From the NCBI RefSeq assembly GCF_000306235.2, contig NZ_AKWZ02000009.1, positions 88,001 through 152,000 of the forward strand: a DNA stretch of 64,000 bases, in the 5' to 3' direction. Shown here piece by piece: positions 10,223 through 19,797 of the stretch. Made by a program: the position numbers and the translations under genes. Every line of letters starts with the position of its first letter. Position 1 is the first letter of the stretch. The notes below the pieces were generated by a model, which searched no databases, was not told where the DNA came from, and saw only the letters and a program-made list of their open reading frames with translations. The DNA is from Leptospira fainei serovar Hurstbridge str. BUT 6 (GTDB lineage Bacteria > Spirochaetota > Leptospiria > Leptospirales > Leptospiraceae).

Positions 10223-11164
10223 ATGGGAACTCCGCTCGAAATCGCCCTTGAATTAGCCGAAGAGATAAAGAAGGCCAATATCCAGGAGGATAACCGAATT
10301 CCCTACTCCGACACCTTCCTTAAGGATATGATAGGTTTTTTCTCCAGAGAAACCTCGCAAATCAGGCAAACCTTGGAGATATTGCGGGAAGCGAAATATA
10401 TTTTCATCATTAAAGTCGTTCTTCCCGACATGTCCCATAATGCTAAAAATCAGGACCCGGGAGTGGATGCGTACATCTATGCGGATCCAAAAATCGTGAG
10501 CGACCTTCGATCGTATACGGAGAAAAAATTAGAGAAGGCCTACGAGGCAACTTACTATAAACGTAAGTCTCCGTTTCAAATCACTCGTGAATTATTCCCT
10601 AAGATCAAAGAGCATAATAACACACCGTTAGGACGGTATATAAACGTCGTGGTGATGCTGGAAGAATATCAGAGAATTCTAACCGCAGCTCCGAACGAGT
10701 ATGAGGATACTCGCCGTCGAAACAATCTTGCCGCATTATTGGAACAGTCGGGAACTCCTACTACTATCGCAAGAGACATTCCCGAATATGAGATCGGTCC
10801 GTCCATCGGAAGTCACGGAACAAAGCGCGCCGTGGATAAAGTCGCTTCCAACGAAGTACAGATTAATCCCAAAAATCCTTGGTCGCGATTAACCTCGAAA
10901 TTCTCTTCCGAATTCTTGATTCGAATCCACCTTAGAAAATACGAATTCGATACGGTCAAAAAACTCATTCAGAGCGGAAAGATCGCCGAATACGATGAAT
11001 TAAAATTCGTACGCGATACGTTGCAGGTAATGGAGAGTCACATTCATTTGGACCCGCTACTCAACAACTTCGTAGCGGAAATGACGGAACTACGCCGATT
11101 AGCTCAAAAGAAAATGAACATTCTGAAAGGAATCACGAATTCGGGTTCGATAGGCTCCGGTTAA
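10223..11164 (+). CDS. Conserved hypothetical cytoplasmic protein
   Basis: 313 residues, no signal peptide or membrane helix, charged and mostly helical (MGTPLEIALELAEEIKKANI, then several amphipathic segments). A low-complexity linker around residues 170-215 separates two helical halves; the C-terminal half (EFLIRIHLRKYEFDTVKKLIQSG) looks like a compact domain. No family recognised. Its stop codon overlaps the stop of the convergent gene at 11161 by 3-4 nt. Codon use fits the neighbourhood, so it is probably a genuine lineage-specific gene. Confidence 0.7.
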   Translation: MGTPLEIALELAEEIKKANIQEDNRIPYSDTFLKDMIGFFSRETSQIRQTLEILREAKYIFIIKVVLPDMSHNAKNQDPGVDAYIYADPKIVSDLRSYTEKKLEKAYEATYYKRKSPFQITRELFPKIKEHNNTPLGRYINVVVMLEEYQRILTAAPNEYEDTRRRNNLAALLEQSGTPTTIARDIPEYEIGPSIGSHGTKRAVDKVASNEVQINPKNPWSRLTSKFSSEFLIRIHLRKYEFDTVKKLIQSGKIAEYDELKFVRDTLQVMESHIHLDPLLNNFVAEMTELRRLAQKKMNILKGITNSGSIGSG

Positions 11165-11871
11165 ACCACTCCGAAATATCTTGCGACCAGTACGATTAAA
11201 AGAATCAGAAGTATGAATATGTATCGCCTCCGTGCCGGATAGCCCGTATTCATTCTGTCCTTTGGCCAATAAAGTAAAAATAGAAGCACGTTAGCCGTTG
11301 CGACTATATAAATCACATCCTGTTTTAAATGCCAAGGACCGAATAAATAAGCCAAAATAATCCCGAAAGTCGGCAGGAATGCGAGCGGTGTTTTCCAAGT
11401 GAGAACGCGGGAATCCTCTTCGAATACGACCGCTTTTTTACCGGATTTTTCTTCCAGTTCGGCAAGAAAGTCATCCATGGCCTGCAAATTCAAAATCGGG
11501 ACGAAAGTTCCTTGTTTGGTAATTAATACGATTCGTTGGTACCCTCTAAACTTATCCTTCTCGATTCCGCTCACTTCTCGCAAATCGAATTCCATGCATT
11601 GACCCTGAGGATTCCACTGTTTGAGGCTATTTCCCGATAATTCCACTTTAGAACCTTCTAAAGTTTTCAATTGTCTAGAATAATTCTTAACTAGTAAGAA
11701 AATCAAAAGACCGCCCAAAACCAAAAACATCGTCAAAAAAGATTCCTGGCTCTCCGGAGAAACTTGGCGAAAATTTACTCCTAAAAAAAGTAGAAAGACG
11801 AAGACCACCATTCCGGTCCGCTGCATTAATTTTTTACGAAAAACCGGAACGTCGTATGTATAATTTCCCAT
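11161..11871 (-). CDS. Polytopic membrane protein, PH-like core
   Basis: 236 residues. Two hydrophobic helices near the N-terminus (about 15-32 and 42-62), a soluble beta-rich middle (about 65-155: SKVELSGNSLKQWNPQGQCMEFDLREVSGIEKDKF read in parts) that resembles a bacterial PH-like domain, and three helices at the C-terminal end (about 160-235). Ends in ARYFGVV. Lies 3 nt downstream of pyrE on the same strand and is probably co-transcribed with it, though no functional link is evident. Function unknown. Confidence 0.65.
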   Translation of the reverse strand: MGNYTYDVPVFRKKLMQRTGMVVFVFLLFLGVNFRQVSPESQESFLTMFLVLGGLLIFLLVKNYSRQLKTLEGSKVELSGNSLKQWNPQGQCMEFDLREVSGIEKDKFRGYQRIVLITKQGTFVPILNLQAMDDFLAELEEKSGKKAVVFEEDSRVLTWKTPLAFLPTFGIILAYLFGPWHLKQDVIYIVATANVLLFLLYWPKDRMNTGYPARRRYIFILLILLIVLVARYFGVV

Positions 11872-11874
11872 CGC

Positions 11875-12432
11875 TTACTCCAAATTTCCGAATTCCGATT
11901 TTTTAAAAATCGGATATACTCGAATTCCTTCCGCTTCAATCGCCTGTCTGCCGCCTTCTTCCCGGTCTAAAATACAAATACAAGCCGTTACTTCCAATCC
12001 GGAATCCCGAAGACTCTTTACCGCTTGAAGCGTCGAACCGCCGGTAGTTATCACATCGTCAACGACCACGCAGGATTTCACCGCATTCACTGCGCCTTCC
12101 ACCAGGTTCTTCGTTCCATGTTCTTTTGCTTGTTTTCTTACGATTAAAGGAAATACGTTTTTCGCCTGCCGTCTGAACTCGAGAGCAATTCCGTAGCAAA
12201 TCGGGTCCGCACCCATAGTTAGACCGCCGTATGCTTCCTGTTCGGAAAGCCCCGAACTCGGAATATGTCTTTCCACAATATACCGACAAAGCAATTCCAA
12301 TCTTTCAGGGTGCAAAGTGATTTCCTTGCAATTAAAGTAATGTCTAGACTTTCTTCCGCTTGCTAACGTAAAGGGTTCTTCCCTAAATCGATACGCATGA
12401 TTCTGCACGAGTCTAAATAATTCCTCTCTCAC
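11875..12432 (-). CDS. pyrE: Orotate phosphoribosyltransferase
   Basis: 185 residues. Converts orotate and PRPP to OMP in de novo pyrimidine synthesis. The PRPP-binding motif VVVDDVITTGGST (about 121-133) is intact, preceded by the flexible catalytic loop region RKQAKEHGTKN, and the N-terminal FTLASGRKSRHYFNCKE matches the orotate-binding substructure. Length is normal for bacterial PyrE. It shares an upstream region (12433-12601) with the divergently transcribed desaturase and is followed by a membrane protein gene after 3 nt. Confidence 0.92.
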   Translation of the reverse strand: MREELFRLVQNHAYRFREEPFTLASGRKSRHYFNCKEITLHPERLELLCRYIVERHIPSSGLSEQEAYGGLTMGADPICYGIALEFRRQAKNVFPLIVRKQAKEHGTKNLVEGAVNAVKSCVVVDDVITTGGSTLQAVKSLRDSGLEVTACICILDREEGGRQAIEAEGIRVYPIFKKSEFGNLE

Positions 12433-12601
12433 CTTGCAATTCCTCCGCGGTGTTTCATCGCCGCTTTTCCATAATAAGAACGATCTCGGAACGAAAAACC
12501 GATTTTTCTAAATCGGGAAAAAATCCGAAAAACGGAAACTTTTTCGCAACCTAACTAACGGCTTTCGCTCATATAAAGCAAACCAAGACCGGATTACCGA
12601 T

Positions 12602-13687
12602 ATGGAACAAACGAAAAAAATTGCGCTGAAAACTACCATCTTCCTCATAGCCACTCCGATTATCGGGGTGTTTGGCACGGCGGCCCTTCTCTTAACGAGA
12701 GGAATACCGACCTATACCTGGCTCGCATTCCTATTTATGCTAGTCGCAACAGGGCTTTCGATTACCGGCGGTTATCACCGCCTTTTCTCGCACAGAGCTT
12801 ATAAAGCGGCTCTTCCAGTCCGTCTTTTCTATATTTTCTTCGGTGCGGCCGCATTTCAGCAATCCGTTATCGAATGGAGTTCCGATCACAGAATTCACCA
12901 CAGATATGTGGATAAAGACGAAGATCCTTATTCGATCACAAAAGGTTTTTGGCATGCCCACATCCTATGGTTATTTAAGGATCGAAGCTATAGAGAACCG
13001 ACCAATGTGAACGACCTTTGGGAAGATAAATGGGTCAAATTCCAACACGAGAATTATTACTCGGTTGCCATTTTCATGAACTTTATTCTCCCGATGATTA
13101 TCTGCGGACTTTGGGGAGACTGGTTAGGCGGATTGATCGTAGTAGGAACTCTTAGAGTCGCCATCAATCACCATTTCACGTTTTTCATCAACTCGTTGGC
13201 GCATTACAAAGGCGCTCAGCCGTATTCGGATAAGCATACCGCTAAGGATAATTGGTTTATAGCTCTCTTTACATTCGGAGAAGGATACCATAACTACCAC
13301 CACGAATTCCAAGCGGATTATAGAAACGGAATCCGCTGGCACGATTATGATCCGACTAAATGGCTGATCAATATCTTCTCCTACTTAGGACTTGCTAGCG
13401 ACCTTAAGACTATTTCGGACGAACAGATTCTTCGTAAGAAAATGATCATGGATGAAAAGAGACTTCGCAATAAACTAGAAGTTAAATCCGAATCTTTAGC
13501 TCCTGGATTCGAAGAAAGATTGGAATCGCTACGTAAGACCGTCCAGGAAAGACAACTGCGCTTGCTAGCTCTCAAAACCGAGCAAGAAGAAGTCGATAAA
13601 AAAGCGGTCAAAGACGCTAAATCGGATTTCAAAGTCGCATTAAAGACTTGGAAGCGTTTCGTATCCGGAGATTTGGCTCCAGCTTAA
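12602..13687 (+). CDS. Acyl-CoA (delta-9 type) fatty acid desaturase with coiled-coil tail
   Basis: 361 residues. Membrane-bound di-iron desaturase of the stearoyl-CoA desaturase type. Three histidine boxes are visible: H59-x4-H64 (GGYHRLFSH), H96-x2-HH (DHRIHHRYVD) and H230-x2-HH (GEGYHNYHHEF), plus an NHHF motif near 189. Four hydrophobic segments surround them. The C-terminal 90 residues are an extra charged coiled coil (EERLESLRKTVQERQLRLLALKTEQEEV), longer than in the minimal enzyme. It would introduce cis double bonds into membrane fatty acids. Stand-alone gene ending at a terminator. Confidence 0.9.
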   Translation: MEQTKKIALKTTIFLIATPIIGVFGTAALLLTRGIPTYTWLAFLFMLVATGLSITGGYHRLFSHRAYKAALPVRLFYIFFGAAAFQQSVIEWSSDHRIHHRYVDKDEDPYSITKGFWHAHILWLFKDRSYREPTNVNDLWEDKWVKFQHENYYSVAIFMNFILPMIICGLWGDWLGGLIVVGTLRVAINHHFTFFINSLAHYKGAQPYSDKHTAKDNWFIALFTFGEGYHNYHHEFQADYRNGIRWHDYDPTKWLINIFSYLGLASDLKTISDEQILRKKMIMDEKRLRNKLEVKSESLAPGFEERLESLRKTVQERQLRLLALKTEQEEVDKKAVKDAKSDFKVALKTWKRFVSGDLAPA

Positions 13688-13715
13688 GAATTCACTGTAC
13701 CTGATCCCAGCATTG

Positions 13716-13742
13716 CCCTCCCCTAAAAAGGAGGGTTTTCTT
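13716..13742 (+). terminator. Terminator of the desaturase gene
   Basis: 6-bp stem CCCTCC / GGAGGG (13716-13721, 13730-13735) followed by TTTTCTTTT. Lies between the desaturase stop and the convergent transglutaminase-like gene. Confidence 0.7.
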
Positions 13743-13799
13743 TTAATAGGATATCGATTGCGATCGCCTTCTTGGCGAAAACCTCGACCAAAAATCGAA

Positions 13800-14702
13800 T
13801 TAAATGTCCGTCGCGATTCCGGAAGAATCACCCAACTGAATCACATCCACTTCGACTTTCAACTTATGCTTTCCTCCTCCGAATAGGATTCCCCGTAACG
13901 GAGAAACATCCGAAAAATCCCGTCCCACGGAAGTGTAAATATACTCTTCCGTTATGCTTTTACCGTTGGTTGGATCGAAATCATACCAACCTAATCCCGG
14001 ACAGTAAACGGATATCCAAGCATGAGTTGCATCGCTTCCCCTTAATTTAGGTTTACCGGTCGGCGGATACGTTTCGATATAACCGGATACATACCGGCAG
14101 GGAAATCCCATGGAACGAAACGCAGCGATGGATAAGTGAGTGAAGTCCTGACAAACACCTTCCTTCTTATCCAACACTTCTTCCAAAGGAGTGTATATAT
14201 TCGTACTCCCCGCTTTGAATTTGAATTCTTCACGAAACCGCATTACGTATTCCAGTACGGCTTCCAAATAAGGCTTATTCAACGGGAGAAACCGATTTAA
14301 AAATTCCGAATATAATTCGGACCGAACTACGAATAGGGAATCGCCGATAAATTCAAGAGCTTCCATTTCCTCCTTCGTGGAACAATGATTCAAGGCCTGT
14401 AAAACCTCGTAACCGGTCGGAGAATTTGAAAATTGGGTAAAGACGGAATCCGTAGTAACTTTGGCTTCGGCAAGTACGGAAAGAACGGTGTGAGGCTCGT
14501 CGACGGAAAAAGAATAAACCGTATTTCCGAAATAATCTCTCCGAAATTCCGTTAATTTAGGTTTCGGCTCGACAGTGATCCTAAGTTCCCGGCAAATCTG
14601 ACGATCATTCGAATCCGGACAAAGGTGAGCCAAATTTAAACAATGCGCCACCGACTTTTCGTACGTATAATGCGTAAGATGACGCACGGAATACTCAGCC
14701 AT
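13800..14702 (-). CDS. Transglutaminase-like cysteine hydrolase (set A)
   Basis: 300 residues. An N-terminal beta domain (MAEYSVRHLTHYTYEKSV) is followed by the transglutaminase/protease core with a full triad: C184 (EGVCQDFTH), H227 (DATHAW) and D243 (DFDPTNG). No signal peptide, so cytoplasmic. Proteins of this type are encoded with circularly permuted ATP-grasp and alpha-E proteins in many bacteria, and are predicted to hydrolyse or transfer peptide/isopeptide bonds made by the ATP-grasp partner. Here the ATP-grasp/alpha-E fusion is immediately upstream and overlaps by 8 nt. Family role is predicted, not demonstrated. Confidence 0.85.
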   Translation of the reverse strand: MAEYSVRHLTHYTYEKSVAHCLNLAHLCPDSNDRQICRELRITVEPKPKLTEFRRDYFGNTVYSFSVDEPHTVLSVLAEAKVTTDSVFTQFSNSPTGYEVLQALNHCSTKEEMEALEFIGDSLFVVRSELYSEFLNRFLPLNKPYLEAVLEYVMRFREEFKFKAGSTNIYTPLEEVLDKKEGVCQDFTHLSIAAFRSMGFPCRYVSGYIETYPPTGKPKLRGSDATHAWISVYCPGLGWYDFDPTNGKSITEEYIYTSVGRDFSDVSPLRGILFGGGKHKLKVEVDVIQLGDSSGIATDI

Positions 14703-17250
14703 ACGGTCCTCCCAGGCGAACCTGATTTTCCACGTAGCGGAAATATTTTTTCGCTAAGGCATCCGCAACTGCCTTCAATTGCAGAAAGATATCGTCCAAC
14801 CAGCGGCGCAAGCCCCCCGCCGGGTCAGCGTATTCGAATAACCGTTTGGCATCCTCTTCCTTAAATCGAGCGACAAGTTCGTTGAAAAGTCGAACTTCCT
14901 CCGGAAGATCTCCGTTGACTCCGGAAATCATCAAGGCGTTTTCTCGAATCCTGGACAATTGATAAGCCAGAGAACGAGGATTCGTTTCGTCGAATATAAG
15001 AATATCGATTACAGATTCGGCTTCGATTCTATATTTATATCTTCTACGATATGTAATTCGAATATCATTTACGTTTAATAGACTTTCGAAAACGCCTTTA
15101 TTATAAAGAGTCGTTTGGTTGACTACGGAAAGTAGTACTCTCGCTAAAAACTGGGATCGCTCCAACCGTTTTCCCAAATCCAGGAAATAGTACCCGGTCT
15201 CGCGGCTCATATTTTCGGACGATAATCCGGACAGGGAAGAGAGAAGAGTGACCAATTTTTGCAAGTATTCTAGGATTTCTCCGTAAGAAGAATCGCTCGG
15301 AGATTCGCTTTCAATCTGAGAAATCAAATATCTGGTATCGTCGGAAATCCGATCCCGCACCGATTTAGTGGTTCGGACAAAGAAATTCAGATCATGTCGA
15401 ATGCTTCCCGATGAGTAATGCGAGGTAACCATCTCATAAACTTTATCACGGACAGCCTCCAAGGATCCGGATCCGATTGCCTCTCCGAACCCTCCCGAAA
15501 AATTCGAGACTTGGCTTAAAATTCCGAGAAGGACGGAAGACTGATCTCTTTCATAGGATTCTTCCGATTCGAGAATTTTATTCACTCCTTCTCGAACGAG
15601 CCTAGCCATATTTTCAGCACGTTCCGCATAACGCCCCATCCAGAACATATTGTCCGCGACGCGACTTGGAACTCCAGCCCCCTTTCTCTTAAGCGGGATT
15701 CGTTCGACATTACCCGGGAGGAGCGTGATATCCTTCTTTTCTTCCGACGATAAAATCCAAAGATCTTTGGACACCGCCCCTCTTTGGTTCGTAACGATAA
15801 GTTCGTCATGTTTCGGCGCAACCCGAACTAAGCCGCCGGGCATACTCGTGTATCCGTTTTCGGACAGACAGGAAAAAGTTCTTAGAACCGATTTTCCTAC
15901 CGATAAGCCTTCCGAATTTCCGGAGAAAACGGGACAGGTTGATCCGCTTAGAATTTCCTGAGCTACGTATTTCTCCGGCTTCGCGTTAATTTTCGCTCTC
16001 CACTCGTCTCGCTCGGATTGGGAAAGTTGGGATAAAAATACGGAGGGTTCGAAGGAGGAGCGAACGGCAGGCTTTAAAACGTATTTTTCGTAATTTGAGA
16101 ATACTTCCGCTCGGGAGGATTCTTCCCCCATCCAATGAGTCGTTACGTTAGGGAGAATTAAATCCTCCCCTAAATAAAATTTACATAATGCGGGCAAATA
16201 GGCATGCAAAGCCCGATTTTCAAGGAAACCCGAGCCGATCGGATTTGCAACTACGATCGTCCCGGCTCTTACCGCTCCTAGAATTCCCGGAACCCCCAAT
16301 AGAGAATCTCCCTTTAATTCAAGAGGATCCATAAACCAATCGTCGACGCGACGAAAAATAACGTCCACCTGCTGTAAACCTTCCACCGTTTTTAAGAAAA
16401 CCTTATTTTCACGGACGGTCAGATCTTCGGCTTGCGCTAAAGTAAACCCCAGATATCCGGCGAGATACGCGTGCTCGAAATACGTTTCATTCCCCGGACC
16501 GGGCGTCAAAAGTACGATCAGCGGATCACGGTCCTTTGTCGGAGATAAATTATATAATGTTTTTCTTAAAGATCTAAAATATAACGCGACTCGATGGACT
16601 TGGGAATCGCGGTAAATCGACGGAAAAACTCTGGAAAGAACGATTCGGTTTTCGAGAGCATAACCGGATCCTGACGGGGCTTGAACTCGATCCCCGATTA
16701 CGAAAAAATTACCGCTCTTATCGCGACTGATATCCGTCGCCACGAACGCCAATCGAAACGTTGAATTATCGTAAATTGGCGAACAAGCGCGCAAAAATCC
16801 GCCTGAATGAAACAATACTTGCGGGGGAATTTTTCGTTCATAGAGAAGCTTTCTAGGACCGTAAACGTCTTTAAGAATTTCGTCCAGCAATTCGGAGCGT
16901 TGGATCAGACCTCTTTCGATTTGATCCCACTCTTTACTTTCCATCAAAAGCGGGAATAAATCCAGAGACCAGATTCTTTCACGATCGTCTCCGTAAACAT
17001 TATACGTGACTCCGTTCTCGCGAAGAATCCTAAGACTATCTTCTTTTCTCCGACGTAATTCGGAAGCCCCTAAATGATCGAAAGAACGAAGAAGAAAATC
17101 GTATTTATCGCGAGGTATTCCTTGATGAGAGCATACCTCGTCAAAAATTCCGGAGACAGGAAAATATCCGGATAGGAGACTATTGTTCTGGGAAGCTTGC
17201 TGGCTCATCTTCCGGAAGTCATTTTCCGGTTCGGTCCAGATTTTTTCCAT
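14695..17250 (-). CDS. Circularly permuted ATP-grasp + alpha-E fusion protein (set A)
   Basis: 851 residues from the ATG at 17250 (a TTG at 17283 would add 11; an ATG at 17205 is a third option). The N-terminal half (to about residue 480) is a circularly permuted ATP-grasp: GVTYNVYGDD, SGSGYALENRIVLSRVFP, LLTPGPGNETYFEHAYLA, QVDVIFRRVDDWFMDPL and GVPGILGAVRAGTIVVANP. The C-terminal half is an alpha-E (DUF403) domain starting near VADNMFWMGRYAERAENMARL. In set B the same two domains are separate genes. The ATP-grasp should form amide bonds; alpha-E is an all-helical partner of unknown job. Overlaps the transglutaminase gene. Confidence 0.85.
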   Translation of the reverse strand: MEKIWTEPENDFRKMSQQASQNNSLLSGYFPVSGIFDEVCSHQGIPRDKYDFLLRSFDHLGASELRRRKEDSLRILRENGVTYNVYGDDRERIWSLDLFPLLMESKEWDQIERGLIQRSELLDEILKDVYGPRKLLYERKIPPQVLFHSGGFLRACSPIYDNSTFRLAFVATDISRDKSGNFFVIGDRVQAPSGSGYALENRIVLSRVFPSIYRDSQVHRVALYFRSLRKTLYNLSPTKDRDPLIVLLTPGPGNETYFEHAYLAGYLGFTLAQAEDLTVRENKVFLKTVEGLQQVDVIFRRVDDWFMDPLELKGDSLLGVPGILGAVRAGTIVVANPIGSGFLENRALHAYLPALCKFYLGEDLILPNVTTHWMGEESSRAEVFSNYEKYVLKPAVRSSFEPSVFLSQLSQSERDEWRAKINAKPEKYVAQEILSGSTCPVFSGNSEGLSVGKSVLRTFSCLSENGYTSMPGGLVRVAPKHDELIVTNQRGAVSKDLWILSSEEKKDITLLPGNVERIPLKRKGAGVPSRVADNMFWMGRYAERAENMARLVREGVNKILESEESYERDQSSVLLGILSQVSNFSGGFGEAIGSGSLEAVRDKVYEMVTSHYSSGSIRHDLNFFVRTTKSVRDRISDDTRYLISQIESESPSDSSYGEILEYLQKLVTLLSSLSGLSSENMSRETGYYFLDLGKRLERSQFLARVLLSVVNQTTLYNKGVFESLLNVNDIRITYRRRYKYRIEAESVIDILIFDETNPRSLAYQLSRIRENALMISGVNGDLPEEVRLFNELVARFKEEDAKRLFEYADPAGGLRRWLDDIFLQLKAVADALAKKYFRYVENQVRLGGPYG

Positions 17251-17385
17251 CCTTTCGAACGACCCGAAGCCGTTTTTACACAAAGGAAAGGTGCTTTAGG
17301 AGCAAATCTAAGTTTCCATTTTTATCGGCAACAACGAATTCCGGAGCTCCAGCTATCGAAATCACCCGCTGAAAAGGCCGAAAAC

Positions 17386-19797
17386 CTAATCCAATTTCAG
17401 CGTCGCCCCGATATTGATCTGACGATACGGTCCTTGCTGGATTCCGACCGGAAGTCTTCCGGAAATATAGACTCGGTCTTCCAAATTTTTACCGTTCACA
17501 AATATCGACCATCTTCCTCCGGGAACCTCATAGCCGAAGTCTGCGTTCCAAATCCCGTATGCCGGCACCACACCCTGGCTACCATCCGAACTCTGGTTTT
17601 TCGTGTTTTGTAAATCGGAATACTGTTTATCGAAATGTTGATACTCTACTCTTACGTAAAACCCGCGAGGACTTTTAACGCCGAAGGCGGTGATGACCGT
17701 GTGCATCGGAACATACGGGAGATAATTCCCGCTCGTATTTACTTTGATAACGTTTCCGGCAGAGTTAACGCTGAACAACGGTTGATTCGTTACGCTTACC
17801 GTACCGTCTGCATTCTGAATCGTTCCGACCGGAACGTAAGTCGTCGAAATCGCACGAGTATAAGAATACGCGATTTCCAGAGGTATCTCCCAGCGAGACT
17901 CCGCGAACTTCCCGAAATCGAATACGAAATTACTTTCCACGCCTCGGTTCACCGACTTACCGGCGTTGATCGGAACCGCTCCTATCGAGGAACCGGCCTC
18001 GTTCGTGTTCACGATCTGATTGGAAAAGAATAATGCATACGTGCTTATTTGAGTATAGAAGTATTTCGTAATATTCCCTCTAACACCGGTCTCGTAATTA
18101 TTGGACCTTTCCGCGTTAAGCTTATACCCTAACCCTAACGAAGGATTCAGGATGGTGGAAAATGAGGGAGGGGCAAAGGCCGTATGAGCGCCTGCAAACC
18201 ACATGAACTTCTCCATCAAATCATAGGTTATTCCGAAACCGGGTAAAACCACTTTCGTATAACTCTCGTTAGCCTGATTTACTAGGATATTCTGACCTAC
18301 GGTCGTAGCCAATCCGTACGTTACATCGGTAGCCGTGGCGAATTTTCGATGAGTGAATACTCCCTGCGAAATATATTCGTATCTGACTCCCGGAATAATT
18401 TTCAACCGCTCGGTCAGTTTAATTGAGTCCTGAACATAGGTGGCGTATGCTCTCGCATTCCGAGTCTGCTGTTGAGTCGTAATTCCTTGATTCATCGTCG
18501 GATACGGAAATTGGTTATAAGCCGCATTTACAGTTTCATAATGTGCCCGTGCCCCGCCGGAGATTTCGTGCTCTAAACCGAAGGCAACGAACTTACCTTC
18601 CAGTTTCGTTTCCAATCCACCCGTCCGAAAAAATTGGTGCCGATTCGGAGTGGTATTTAACATGTAAATCACGTCTCCCGGACGGTTTCCGATGGGAGCG
18701 GGAGAATACACTGCAAAGACGTTTCCGGTAGGTGGAGTCGGGAGACCGAGTTCGTTCGGGCTATTATAAGAATAGGATTCCTGCTTAAAATCGAATCCGA
18801 CATTCGTCCAATACGAACGGGTAATCAATTTCCAATTTTCGTTGAAGGCATGATCATGCCCGATGACTGCAGCCTGGCGTTCCACATGCTTTCTATCGAA
18901 ACGAGCCGGGTTGATTTTCGGGTCTTTCCAGTACAATCCTTGAGTTAGTCCCAGATAGGTGGCCTGTGAATCTTGTTGGTAGACTTGATACTTTAGAAAA
19001 ACCGTATCCTTATCCCCGATTTTTTGCATTAATTTAACGTTAAAATCGTTAACGTTAAAACCTTGATAATTTCTAAATCCGTTTCCCTGGGTATGTAAAT
19101 ACGAAACGTCATAAGCGGTATTCGTGTTTTGGACCGTCCCGCCGTATTGAACCAAGTTGGAAGCGTACCCGTTTATTCCCCCGATCAATTTCAAATTTAG
19201 AGTCGGTTTTTCGGGAGGCTTTCGAGTCACAAAATTGACGATACCACCCAAAGTCGTAGGGCCGAATAGAATGGAGCCGGAACCCTTCACTACCTCGACT
19301 CTTTCCATACGATCGATATGAGGAATAAAATAACTTTCCGGTTGCCCATAAGGACTCAAAGAAGTGAAAACACCGTCCTCCAAAATCAGCGTTTTTCTGG
19401 ATTCCTCATTGCTCACACCGCGAAACGCAATGTTTGGAGTAAGACCGACAGCATCCTGGTAGCGAATTGTGGCGCCCGGGACCCTTCTCAAGGCTTCCAT
19501 CGAATCGATCGGACTCGTCTCTTTCAGAATTTTCTTTCCGACGACGTTAGCCGATCCCGGGATCTTTTTTAGGTCTTCGTCCTTGGATCCGATCACGTTG
19601 ATCTGTCCGCTTTCTAAAAACCTGCGCCGTTTTTCGTTGATATCTTCCTCTTCCTTGGACGGTTGTTCTTTCGTTTCATTTCCGTTTTTAGGTTTTTCTT
19701 CTTCAGTTCCGCCGTTCGGTTGGGAAAGGATCGTTGAAATCGGAAGAAGCAGAAATAAGTAAAGAATGAACGTGCGCAAATAGGATTTGTACACCAT
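17386..19797 (-). CDS. TonB-dependent outer membrane receptor (iron/siderophore type)
   Basis: 803 residues from the ATG at 19797, which shares one base with the stop of the imelysin gene. Signal peptide to about residue 25, then a Glu/Lys-rich linker, then the plug domain (about 65-190: IPGSANVVGKK, DSMEALRRVPGATIRY, NIAFRGVSNEESRKTLILEDGV in parts, VEVVKGSGSILFGPTTLGGIVNFVTR). The remaining 600 residues are alternating beta strands typical of a 22-strand barrel, with a DRVYISGRLPVGIQQGPYR ending like FecA-type receptors. It should take up ferric chelates with TonB energy. Unusually, the last residue is Asp (LKLD) rather than an aromatic. Confidence 0.88.
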   Translation of the reverse strand: MVYKSYLRTFILYLFLLLPISTILSQPNGGTEEEKPKNGNETKEQPSKEEEDINEKRRRFLESGQINVIGSKDEDLKKIPGSANVVGKKILKETSPIDSMEALRRVPGATIRYQDAVGLTPNIAFRGVSNEESRKTLILEDGVFTSLSPYGQPESYFIPHIDRMERVEVVKGSGSILFGPTTLGGIVNFVTRKPPEKPTLNLKLIGGINGYASNLVQYGGTVQNTNTAYDVSYLHTQGNGFRNYQGFNVNDFNVKLMQKIGDKDTVFLKYQVYQQDSQATYLGLTQGLYWKDPKINPARFDRKHVERQAAVIGHDHAFNENWKLITRSYWTNVGFDFKQESYSYNSPNELGLPTPPTGNVFAVYSPAPIGNRPGDVIYMLNTTPNRHQFFRTGGLETKLEGKFVAFGLEHEISGGARAHYETVNAAYNQFPYPTMNQGITTQQQTRNARAYATYVQDSIKLTERLKIIPGVRYEYISQGVFTHRKFATATDVTYGLATTVGQNILVNQANESYTKVVLPGFGITYDLMEKFMWFAGAHTAFAPPSFSTILNPSLGLGYKLNAERSNNYETGVRGNITKYFYTQISTYALFFSNQIVNTNEAGSSIGAVPINAGKSVNRGVESNFVFDFGKFAESRWEIPLEIAYSYTRAISTTYVPVGTIQNADGTVSVTNQPLFSVNSAGNVIKVNTSGNYLPYVPMHTVITAFGVKSPRGFYVRVEYQHFDKQYSDLQNTKNQSSDGSQGVVPAYGIWNADFGYEVPGGRWSIFVNGKNLEDRVYISGRLPVGIQQGPYRQINIGATLKLD

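Noticed and set aside
17284..17613. Open frame on the plus strand across the end of the TonB receptor gene
   Set aside because: It lies antisense to the receptor coding sequence, lacks a good ribosome site and shows no domain; it follows from the codon bias of the real gene.
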